64,000 bases of DNA, from contig CAADGB010000279.1 in the NCBI GenBank assembly GCA_900696455.1, forward strand, positions 1 to 64,000, read 5' to 3'. Of this stretch, positions 38,433 to 50,482 are shown piece by piece (position 1 is the first letter of the stretch; each line of letters starts with the position of its first letter). Source of the stretch: an uncultured delta proteobacterium. GTDB lineage: Bacteria > Myxococcota_A > Polyangia > Haliangiales > Haliangiaceae. Below the pieces are notes generated by a model, which saw nothing but the letters and a program-made list of their open reading frames with translations, was not told the origin of the DNA and searched no databases. Position numbers and translations under genes: made by a program.

Positions 38433-40592
38433 TCAGAACTCGAAGTCGATGCCCGCGAACCAGGTGGTGTCGCCGAGCGACAGCTTCTTGGCGCTGCCGA
38501 AGCCGTCGACCCACGCCCTCACGACCTCGGCGTAGAAGCCGGCGTGCTCGAGCCCGCTGTCGCGCATCGAGCGCGCCGCCGACGGGTCGATGCCCTCGGC
38601 GCGGATCGCGAGGCCGGCGGCGCCGACCAGGCCGAGCGAGCCGCCGATGGCGCGATCGCAGTTGGTGAAGTCGGGCGGGCAGGCCTTGGCCAGGTCGCCG
38701 TCGGGGCGGCGCACCCACCACAGCGAGTAGCCGAGGCCGCCGCGCAGGTACGGCACCAGCGGCACGCCCCAGCGGTCGTCGATGCCGGTGGCGCGCCAGA
38801 TGGCGGTGGCCTCGAACGGGATGATGCGCAGCGTGTTCTCGTTGCCCTCGGCCCGCATGTCGGTGCCGGGCACGTAGGCGAGCGCGGTCTTGCTGAAGTA
38901 GCCGACCGACACGCCGGCGCCGACCTGGCCGATGCGGGTGGCGAACAGGCGGTGCAGATCGATGGCCGGCATCCAGCTCCCGCTGCCGAACATGCGCTCG
39001 TAGGGGCCGGGCGAGGCGAAGCGGTCGTCGTCGATCGACGGCGTGAACGGGCCGAGGCGGAGGCCGAAGTGCCAGGCCGGCTCGGGATCGACCGCGGTCG
39101 ACATCGCCAGATCGTCGTCCCAGTACGGGGTCGCGCTCTGGGCGGCGGCCACCGCCGGCGCCACCACCACCGCCGCGGCCAGGGCGAGGCGCAGCCGACG
39201 CCGGCGCGCGGCCGCCGTCGGCGCGGCCCGGCGCCGGCGCCACCACAGGGCGGCGGCGGTCAGCGCCAGCAGGAGCGGCAGGCCCAGCGCGTGCCACACC
39301 AGCGCCACCGCCACCAGCGGCAGGAGCGCCACCGCCAGCACGACGCGGGCGACCACCGACTCGCGCGCGAGCTCGGCCAGCGGCGCGCCCCAGGCGTAGT
39401 AGCGGGCCACCAGCCAGCGCCCGGCCGCCGACGTCGCGAGCTCGTCGCGCCACGCCCGCAGCGCGCCGAGGAGCGCGCCGCCGCCGCCGCCCAGGGTCGC
39501 CTCGACCAGGCACAGCCCGCCCTCGACGTCGGGGTTCTCCTCGTTCAGGTCCTCCCAGAAGTCGGTCACCGGCTGGGGGGTGATGGTCGTGGGCACGTAG
39601 CGCGCGCTGTAGTTGCCGGCCTTGTCCATCGCCACCAGCACCACCGTGTACTCGACGCCGTTGGCCAGCCCGCCGAGGGTGACCGAGGTCGCGCTCCCGC
39701 CGGTGGCCTGGCCGCAGACGAACGTCGCGTCGAGGCGGGCCAGCGCGGCGGGCAGGCTGGCGAAGGTGACGGGCGTGCCGGTCACGTCCTCCGGGTTGGT
39801 GACGGTGGCGCCCTCGAGCTCGGCGACGCCGGCGCCGCACACCGAGGCCACGGTGTCGAAGCGGGTGGCGTGGGTGGGCTCGTCGTGGGCGGGGGCGCCG
39901 CCGACCGCGCACAGGGCCTGGAAGTAGGCGTAGTCCTCGGTGCCGCTCGAGATGCGGCTCCACCCGAGCGTGATCTGGCCCTCCTGGGCGCTGACCGTGA
40001 CGCGGTCGGGGACCGCCGGCGCGCGCATGTCGACCGGCGACACCTCCACCACCGTCTCGGGGGTGAGGGTCGTGCCGCCGTCGCTGCTGGTGTAGAAGCC
40101 GAGCGCGGTCGCGGTGACGTTGGGGTCGCACGCGGTCGAGGTCGCGGCCGGCGTGAGCAGCGTGCGCACGCTCTCGAAGCGCTTGACCACCAGCCGCACG
40201 TCGGCCGCGTCGGGGATGGGCTCGAGCTGGGTGCAGCGCGCGTCGCGGTCGGCGGGGTTGGTGACCGCCTCGCAGCCGGAGCCGGCGTAGACGAAGATCT
40301 GGGTGCCGGCCACCGACTCGGCGGGCTGGGTCGCCCAGCTCACCCGCAGGTGGTAGTTCTGGTCGGCGACGGTGTCGTCGCACACGCAGCGGGCGAGGTT
40401 GAAGTAGCGCAGGCGCGCGTCCTCGGTCGGGACGATGAAGTCGCCCTCGTCGGTCGAGCCGGCGTCGGCCGCGGGGTCCGACGGCGTCTTGAGCTCCACC
40501 GCGAGCGTGCCGCCGCCGAGCTCGGCGTGGGCCACGGACGGGGCTGCGCTGGCGAGGACGGCGAGCGACGAGACGACGGGCCAGACACGCAT
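38433..40592 (-). CDS. Fused CFI-box surface protein and outer-membrane barrel
   Basis: ATG 40592 has AGAAGG eight bases upstream. The 719-residue product has a signal peptide (SSLAVLASAAPSVAHA), Cys-bearing beta domains, and a fibronectin-III-like domain (about 195-340: VTVSAQEGQITLGW; NGVEYTVVLVAMDKAGNYSA). Then comes a CFI-box-like tail (Cys361, ALRAWRDELATSAAGRWLV, YYAWGAPLAELARE). It ends in hydrophobic helices and an Arg cluster (LWWRRRR, 449-455). A second signal-peptide-like segment (LRLALAAAVVVAPAVAAAQ, 467-485) precedes a beta barrel ending in Phe. From memory, Myxococcus has these halves as neighbouring genes (MXAN_2561/2562 families). Here they are one frame. Confidence 0.8.
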   Translation of the reverse strand: MRVWPVVSSLAVLASAAPSVAHAELGGGTLAVELKTPSDPAADAGSTDEGDFIVPTEDARLRYFNLARCVCDDTVADQNYHLRVSWATQPAESVAGTQIFVYAGSGCEAVTNPADRDARCTQLEPIPDAADVRLVVKRFESVRTLLTPAATSTACDPNVTATALGFYTSSDGGTTLTPETVVEVSPVDMRAPAVPDRVTVSAQEGQITLGWSRISSGTEDYAYFQALCAVGGAPAHDEPTHATRFDTVASVCGAGVAELEGATVTNPEDVTGTPVTFASLPAALARLDATFVCGQATGGSATSVTLGGLANGVEYTVVLVAMDKAGNYSARYVPTTITPQPVTDFWEDLNEENPDVEGGLCLVEATLGGGGGALLGALRAWRDELATSAAGRWLVARYYAWGAPLAELARESVVARVVLAVALLPLVAVALVWHALGLPLLLALTAAALWWRRRRAAPTAAARRRRLRLALAAAVVVAPAVAAAQSATPYWDDDLAMSTAVDPEPAWHFGLRLGPFTPSIDDDRFASPGPYERMFGSGSWMPAIDLHRLFATRIGQVGAGVSVGYFSKTALAYVPGTDMRAEGNENTLRIIPFEATAIWRATGIDDRWGVPLVPYLRGGLGYSLWWVRRPDGDLAKACPPDFTNCDRAIGGSLGLVGAAGLAIRAEGIDPSAARSMRDSGLEHAGFYAEVVRAWVDGFGSAKKLSLGDTTWFAGIDFEF

Positions 40593-40672
40593 GGGGGACG
40601 CCTTCTGCAAGGGCGGTGCCGGGTTCGGCGCCAGCCCCTAGCTAACATGCCGTCGATCCACGGGCAATTCGT

Positions 40673-40687
40673 CTGCCACAATGGCAG
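40673..40687. promoter_or_regulatory. Small palindrome upstream of the fusion gene
   Basis: CTGCCA-CAA-TGGCAG, a perfect 6-bp inverted repeat with a three-base centre. It lies 81 bases upstream of ATG 40592 and 40 bases past the stop of the transglutaminase gene. It could be an operator or a weak hairpin. There is no run of Ts, so it is not a terminator. Confidence 0.3.
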
Positions 40688-40726
40688 GGCGCGCGCGTGG
40701 TCCTTGTCACCGGGGCACGCCGGCGG

Positions 40727-42976
<2,250 letters not shown>

Positions 42977-42987
42977 GGGCGTGGGGC

Positions 42988-45128
<2,141 letters not shown>

Positions 45129-45137
45129 CTGCTGCCC

Positions 45138-45143
45138 AGTATA
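45138..45143 (-). promoter_or_regulatory. Possible -10 box for the MoxR operon
   Basis: TATACT on the minus strand (TATAAT consensus, one mismatch) lies 9 bases before ATG 45128. If real, transcription would start only a few bases before the start codon and the mRNA would be nearly leaderless. No good -35 box is visible at 16-18 bases. This is tentative. Confidence 0.3.
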
Positions 45144-45155
45144 GCCCATGCTCCG

Positions 45156-45192
45156 AAAACGACGCGGGCCCCGGAGGCCAGGGCCCGCGTCG
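45156..45192 (-). terminator. Rho-independent terminator of the Bax inhibitor-1 family gene
   Basis: On the minus strand a perfect 12-bp stem, CGACGCGGGCCC with GGGCCCGCGTCG (45181-45192 and 45160-45171), encloses a nine-base loop and is followed by TTTT (45156-45159). It lies about 50 bases past the stop at 45244 and just before the MoxR gene, so it separates the two transcription units. Confidence 0.8.
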
Positions 45193-45243
45193 CCACGGGG
45201 CGCGATGAGGTAGCGGGCGGCGCGGCCCGACCTCGTCGTGCGG

Positions 45244-45984
45244 TCAGTCGCCGCGCAGCGACATGAGGAGCTGCAGCACGTACCAGAACAGCGTGGCGAC
45301 CGTCGAGAACAGCATCAGCGCCGCCGCCACGTGGTGGGTCGGCGGGAAGTCCTTCATCACCGCCGAGGTCTGGAACAGGATGTAGCCGGCCATGAGCGCG
45401 ATCATGGCGCCGCAGAAGACCGCGCCCAGCGCGAAGCCGAACAGCATCGACGCCAGGATGATGCCGAGCGCGCCGAAGGTGAGGACGGTGAGGATGCCGC
45501 GCAGGAACGAGAAGTCCTTCTTGGTCACGAACACCGTCGCGGTCAGGCCGACGAAGATCGTCATGGTGATGAGCGCGGCGTTGAGGATGATGTCGTTGGC
45601 GCCGCTGGCGCCGAACCGGACGATGGCGACCCAGAGCAGCGGCTGCAGCAGCACGCCCTGCGCGGTGACCGCCAGGCCGAGGCCGAGGTACTGCACGCCC
45701 CGCGAGGTGTCGGAGCGGGCCATGCGCTCGGCGATCCAGCCGACGACCATGAACAGGCCGAGGACCAGGAGCCAGTTGAAGCTCCCCTTCAACGCCCAGG
45801 CCGAGAACTTGAGGCTGGTCTCGGGCATGAAGCGCATCATGCCGGCGGTGACGGCGGCGAACGCGAGGAGCGCGATGCCGAGGTGGGCGTAGGTGCGGCG
45901 CAGGAACGCGACGCGCTCGCTGACGCCGAGGGTGGCGACGGCGCCAGGGATGGGACGGCGATCAGCCATTGCTGCGAATGCCAT
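45244..45984 (-). CDS. Bax inhibitor-1/YccA family membrane protein
   Basis: ATG 45984 has GGAGGAAA seven bases upstream. The 246-residue product has seven hydrophobic helices and the family's features: [21 protein letters not shown] near the start, [12 protein letters not shown], and [24 protein letters not shown] near the end. The family includes calcium-leak channels and FtsH-modulating YccA. The role here is not known. It has its own terminator, so it is a single-gene unit. Confidence 0.9.
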   Translation of the reverse strand: MAFAAMADRRPIPGAVATLGVSERVAFLRRTYAHLGIALLAFAAVTAGMMRFMPETSLKFSAWALKGSFNWLLVLGLFMVVGWIAERMARSDTSRGVQYLGLGLAVTAQGVLLQPLLWVAIVRFGASGANDIILNAALITMTIFVGLTATVFVTKKDFSFLRGILTVLTFGALGIILASMLFGFALGAVFCGAMIALMAGYILFQTSAVMKDFPPTHHVAAALMLFSTVATLFWYVLQLLMSLRGD

Positions 45985-46173
45985 GGGTTCTTTCCTCCGG
46001 GTACCGGGCGAGCCTAGCACGGGCGCCCGGGGTGGGAACGTGTGGTCGACGCGAGGTCGACACCTGGACCGGCGGCGGGGCCCGGACATTCCCGGCGGGC
46101 CACGCCAGGTATCGGCGGCGCGGCCGGACCGCCCCGCCGGGGCTGGGCCGGCGCCGCTGCTCGCGGTCAGGCG

Positions 46174-49100
46174 CTACCGGCGCCGCGCCGCCGCCAGGCG
46201 GGCGAGGACGGGGCGCTTGTCGGCGGCGAGGCGGCCGGCCGCGGCCAGGGCCTCGAGCGCGGCCACCGCCTGATCGAGATCGACGCCTGCCAGCGCGCGA
46301 TCGGCGGCGGTCGCCCCCGCGCGGGCCAGGCGGGCCCGCGCGCGCAGGCCGCGGGCCTCGGCGGCCAGGGTCGGCCACACCGCCGAGCCCGGCGAGGCCG
46401 CGACGCCGACCTCGGCGGCGGCCACCGCGCGCTCGGCGTCGGCGAGGGCGGCGGCGTGGTCGCCGGTGGCGAGGTGGAGCTCGGCGCGCACGAGGAGGCC
46501 GCTCACCAGGGTCTCCTTCCACTCCACGCTCAGGTCGTCGGCGGCGATGAGCTTGTCGACCAGCGCGATGGCCGCCTCGGCCCGGGCCTCGCCCAGGGCA
46601 TGCTCGCCGGCGCGGAGGTGGACGCGGGCGAGCTGGATCTCGGACAGCGCCACCTCGTTGCGGATGAGGGCCTGGTCGGGACTCTCGTCGTGGAGCTTGC
46701 GGCGCAGGGGCAGCGCCGACTCGCCGGCGCGGCGGGCGCGGGCGAGGTCGCCGCCGACCCAGTGGGCGTAGGAGATCTTGCTGTCCGACCACGCCACCAG
46801 CCGCCGCCACAGCGGGCTCGCGGGGTCGCGGGCGAGCAGGCGCTCGCGGATCTCGCGGGCGGCGACGTACTGCGCGAGGGCGGCGGCGAGGTCGCCCTGG
46901 TAGAGGTGGGCGTCGCCCTTGCGGAAGTGCAGGCGCGACACGTCGATGAGCCAGCTCGTGTTGTCGGGATCCTGCGCCAGGAGCGCGGTGTGGTTGGCGA
47001 GGCCCTGGGTGAGCAGGCGCAGCGCGCCGTCGGCGTCGCCGGGCTCGAGCAGGGCGTAGCCCCAGTTGGAGAGCAGGATGCCGCGCTCCCTGCGCCAGGT
47101 GCCGTTGCCGGGGTCGCGGCGGAGGAGGCCGTCGACGATCGCCAGCGCCTGCTGGTAGCCGGCGACCGCGGCCTCGAGCCGGCCCAGCTCGCGCGACAGA
47201 TCGGCGACCTGGGTGTGGGCGCGGACCAGATCGAGCTGGCGGCCGGTGTGCTCGGGGTGGGCGGCGACCACGGCCTGGCGCAGGCGCTCGGCCGCCAGGT
47301 AGTCCTCGAGCGCGCGCGCGCTGTCGCCGCGGGCGTAGGCCGAGCTCGCCCGCTTGAAGTGGCTGGTGGCGAGGGCGGCGGTGGCGTCGTCGTCCTCGGG
47401 GTGGGCGTCGACCACGCGCTTGCGGGCGGCCAGGGCCAGGTCGTACTCGCGGGTGCTGTCGTCGAGCCGGTTGAGGTTGCGGCTGACGTCGCCGATGAGG
47501 TCGTGGGCGGTGGCGGCGGCCAGGAGCGTCGCCTTGTCGTCCGGATTTCGGACGAGCAGCGCGGCGTGGTGGGCGAGCGCGGCGCGCAGGGTCTCGATCT
47601 CGGCGGCGTACTCGCCGCGGGCGTGCTGGACGCGGCCGATCTCGACCAGGATCTCGGCCAGGAGCAGGCGGGGGCGATCCTGGGCCGGGCCGTCGGGCAG
47701 GGTCGCGAGCAGGGCCTCGAGGCGGGCCCGGCCGTCGCCCAGCGACCCCAGGGCCGCCGCCGGATCGCCGCGCTCGACCTCGGCCTGGCCCAGGGTGTGG
47801 AGCGCGGTGGCCATGCGCACGGTGTCGTCGGCGGTGAGGCCGCCGGGCAGGTCGGCGAGGCGGGCGTAGTAGTCGCGGATGCGCCCGCCCATCCCGGCCA
47901 GCAGGTCCTTGCGGCCGATCGCGCCCAGGCTCCCGCGCATGTCGTCGACCATGAAGTCGACGATGCCCTCGGCGGCGACCCGCCGGCGCTCGGCGAGCTC
48001 GCGCTGGGCGGTGGCGCGGTCGCGCTCGGCGACGATGCGGCGGACCGCCAGGGTGCCGAGCACCGCGAACGCGGCGAGGGCGATCGCGGAGACCGTGACG
48101 GCGGCGCGGTGGCGGCGGACGAAGCGGGCGAGCCGCTCGGTCAGCGAGTACGCGTGGGCGGCGACGAGCTGCCCGGTCTGGAAGCGGCGCAGCTCCTCGG
48201 CCAGGGCCTGGGCGGTGGGGTAGCGGTCGGCCGGCGCGTGGGCCATGGCGCGCTCGACGATCGCGACCAGGTCGGGCGGGGCGCCGGTCCGGCGCGCCGA
48301 CAGCGGCACGACCTTGCCGGCGATGGCGTGGGCGATGACGTCGGTGGCGGTGCGGGCGGCGTAGGGCGGGGCGCCGGCCAGGGTGTGGTAGAGCATCGCG
48401 CCCAGGCTGAAGACGTCGGCGCGCTCGTCGACGGCGTCCCCTCGCGCCTGCTCGGGAGGCATGTAGGCCGGCGTGCCCATGACGGCGCCGGCCACGGTGA
48501 GCGAGCCGGCGGCGGCGGTGCTGGGGCCGGGGCTGCCGCGGCTGCGGCGCGCCGACGATCCGGCGGCGAGGTTGGCGCGGGCGGGGCGGGGGCCGGGGGC
48601 GGCGCGAGCGGAACCGGAACCGGATCCGGAACCGGGAGCGGAATCGGGATCGGGCTCGGAATCGGAACCGGGATCGGAATCGGGCTCGGAATCGGATCCG
48701 GAATCGGATCCGGACTCGGATCCGGAATCGGGCTCGGAATCGGGCTCGGAATCGGAATCGGGCTCGGAATCGGGCTCGGAGTCGGACCCGGACCCGGACC
48801 CGGACCCGGCCCCGGCGGGGCCGCGGCGGAGGGTCGCGACGGCGTCCTCGGTGGGCGCGTCGAGATCCTTGGCCAGGCCCCAGTCGATGACGACGATCTC
48901 GCCGAAGTCGCCCACCAGCACGTTGGCGGGCTGGAGGTCGCGGTGGACGACGCGGCGCGAGTGGGCGTAGGCGATGGCCTCGACCGCGGCCAGGATCGAC
49001 GGCAGGAGCGCCAGCCGCTCGGGCAGCGTGGTGGCGGCGGCGATCACCCGATCGAGGGGGCGGCCGGCCACCAGCTTCATGGCGTAGAACGGCTCGCCCG

Positions 49101-49623
49101 ACGGCCAGCGCCCGGCCTGGTACACCGGCACGATCGCGGGGTGCTGGAGGCGGGCGGTGATGAGGGCCTCGCGGCGGAAGCGCGCCGCCTGCTCGGGGTC
49201 GGCGTGGAGCAGCTCCTTCAGCGCGACCGGTCGTCCGAGGTGGCGATCGTGGGCGGCGATGATGCGGCCCATGCCGCCACGGGCGACCTCGCGCTCGGCG
49301 ATGTACTGGGCGGGATCGGCGACCGGCAGGTCGTCGGCGGCGCCCGGTCCGGCGGGCGCGCCGGCGCCGCTGGCGGCGAGGGTGTCGCGGTAGGACTCGA
49401 CCTCGGCGCGGCGGCGATCGGTGGAGGTGCCGGCGGCGATCGTGGCGTCGGTGGCGAGCCCGCCGGCCGCCGGCGCGCGCGGCGGCGCCGTCGCCGGTCC
49501 CGCGGCGAGGGTCGCGTCGGCGCCGCCAGCCGCGGTCGCGGTCGCGGCGGCCGCCGGCGGCGCCAGGGTCGCGGCGAGCGCGTCGTCGGCCGACGGGCCT
49601 TCGGGGCGCGAGGGCGCGCTCAT
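46174..49623 (-). CDS. Large Ser/Thr protein kinase with TPR C-terminus and activation-segment insert
   Basis: A 1149-residue protein. An Ala/Pro/Thr-rich tail (1-100) precedes the kinase domain: glycine loop ARGGMGR (114-120), VALK with Lys136, HRDLQPAN (227-234) and DWG (247-249). The stretch from DWG to MPPEQ (388-392) is about 140 residues, versus the usual 25-35. Most of the excess is a Ser/Asp/Glu/Pro/Gly repeat at 272-338, encoded by a hexamer array. The catalytic-loop Lys is Gln, which is unusual, but Asp229, Asn234 and Asp247 remain. A transmembrane helix (509-527) and about 600 residues of TPR-like helices follow. Confidence 0.88.
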   Translation of the reverse strand: MSAPSRPEGPSADDALAATLAPPAAAATATAAGGADATLAAGPATAPPRAPAAGGLATDATIAAGTSTDRRRAEVESYRDTLAASGAGAPAGPGAADDLPVADPAQYIAEREVARGGMGRIIAAHDRHLGRPVALKELLHADPEQAARFRREALITARLQHPAIVPVYQAGRWPSGEPFYAMKLVAGRPLDRVIAAATTLPERLALLPSILAAVEAIAYAHSRRVVHRDLQPANVLVGDFGEIVVIDWGLAKDLDAPTEDAVATLRRGPAGAGSGSGSGSDSEPDSEPDSDSEPDSEPDSGSESGSDSGSDSEPDSDPGSDSEPDPDSAPGSGSGSGSARAAPGPRPARANLAAGSSARRSRGSPGPSTAAAGSLTVAGAVMGTPAYMPPEQARGDAVDERADVFSLGAMLYHTLAGAPPYAARTATDVIAHAIAGKVVPLSARRTGAPPDLVAIVERAMAHAPADRYPTAQALAEELRRFQTGQLVAAHAYSLTERLARFVRRHRAAVTVSAIALAAFAVLGTLAVRRIVAERDRATAQRELAERRRVAAEGIVDFMVDDMRGSLGAIGRKDLLAGMGGRIRDYYARLADLPGGLTADDTVRMATALHTLGQAEVERGDPAAALGSLGDGRARLEALLATLPDGPAQDRPRLLLAEILVEIGRVQHARGEYAAEIETLRAALAHHAALLVRNPDDKATLLAAATAHDLIGDVSRNLNRLDDSTREYDLALAARKRVVDAHPEDDDATAALATSHFKRASSAYARGDSARALEDYLAAERLRQAVVAAHPEHTGRQLDLVRAHTQVADLSRELGRLEAAVAGYQQALAIVDGLLRRDPGNGTWRRERGILLSNWGYALLEPGDADGALRLLTQGLANHTALLAQDPDNTSWLIDVSRLHFRKGDAHLYQGDLAAALAQYVAAREIRERLLARDPASPLWRRLVAWSDSKISYAHWVGGDLARARRAGESALPLRRKLHDESPDQALIRNEVALSEIQLARVHLRAGEHALGEARAEAAIALVDKLIAADDLSVEWKETLVSGLLVRAELHLATGDHAAALADAERAVAAAEVGVAASPGSAVWPTLAAEARGLRARARLARAGATAADRALAGVDLDQAVAALEALAAAGRLAADKRPVLARLAAARRR
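48608..48812 (-). repeat. Hexamer array in the kinase activation segment
   Basis: About 34 six-base units (on the plus strand TCGGAA, TCGGGC, CCGGAT, CCGGAA and similar). On the coding strand they read as Ser-Asp, Ser-Glu-Pro-Asp and Ser-Gly. The array is in frame and lies between the DWG and MPPE motifs of the kinase domain. Confidence 0.88.
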
Positions 49624-49643
49624 CTGCTAGGAATGTACCGCCG

Positions 49644-50432
49644 ATGTCCGCCCCGCTCCACGTCGTTCGCGCCGGCGCCGGCCCGCTGGTCGTGCTGGTC
49701 CACGGCAGCGCCACCGACCACGCCACCTGGTCGATCCAGCTCGCCAGCAAGCTGACCGAGCAGGTCGAGCTGGTGGCCTACGACCGGCGCGGCGCCGGCC
49801 GCTCGCCCGCTCCCGACGGCCGGGCGCTCACCGTGGAGGATCACGCCGCCGACCTGGTGGCGCTGCTCGCCGAGCTCCGGCGACCGGCGCTGGTGGTGGG
49901 CTCGAGCATGGGCGGCGTGGTGGTGCTCGAGGCGGCGCGGCGGGCGCCGCCCGAGCTCGCCGCCATGGTGCTGCTCGAGCCGCCGCTGCCGCCCTCCGAC
50001 GACGCGCCCGACACCCAGGGCGCGCTGGTGACGGCCCTCGACGAGCTGGCCGCGCGCGAGGGCGGCCCCGCCGCCGCCGAGCGCTTCCTGCGCACGGTGC
50101 TGGGCGAGGCGGCGTGGAGCCGGCTGCCCCGCGCCTTCCAGGTCCGCAGCACCTCGTACTGGCCACAGATCCGCGGCGACTGCCACGCCCTCACCCGCTA
50201 CCGGGTGCGCTACGCGACGCTGCCGGCGATCGCGACGCCGGCGCTCCTGCTCGCCGGCGATCGCTCGGCGCCGTACTTCCGGCCGACGATCGAGGCCCTG
50301 ACCGCGGCGCTCCCCCGCGCCCGCATGGACGTCGTGCCCGGCGCCGGCCACATGATGCAGGCCGAGGCGCCGCGCGGCTTCCACGAGCGGCTGCTCGGGT
50401 TCGCGGCCGAGGTCGGCCACCTGACCGCCTAG
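49644..50432 (+). CDS. Alpha/beta hydrolase
   Basis: A 262-residue soluble alpha/beta-hydrolase. The oxyanion-side motif is VLVHGSATDHATW; the nucleophile elbow is GSSMGG (about residues 89-94); the acid is in LLLAGDRSAPYF and the His in VPGAGHMMQAE. The triad is complete and there is no signal peptide. It probably hydrolyses small esters; substrate unknown. Its ATG is only 20 bases from the divergent kinase start, so the two promoters must overlap each other or reach into the genes. Confidence 0.88.
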   Translation: MSAPLHVVRAGAGPLVVLVHGSATDHATWSIQLASKLTEQVELVAYDRRGAGRSPAPDGRALTVEDHAADLVALLAELRRPALVVGSSMGGVVVLEAARRAPPELAAMVLLEPPLPPSDDAPDTQGALVTALDELAAREGGPAAAERFLRTVLGEAAWSRLPRAFQVRSTSYWPQIRGDCHALTRYRVRYATLPAIATPALLLAGDRSAPYFRPTIEALTAALPRARMDVVPGAGHMMQAEAPRGFHERLLGFAAEVGHLTA

Positions 50433-50482
50433 CCGGCGGCCGCGCTTGCCGGGGCCAGGGGCTTCGGGCAGAGTGCCGCGCC

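Noticed and set aside
40640-40670. TTGCCC with TTAGCT as a sigma-70 promoter for the fusion gene
   Set aside because: The -10 match is poor (about half the consensus), so it was not listed as a promoter.
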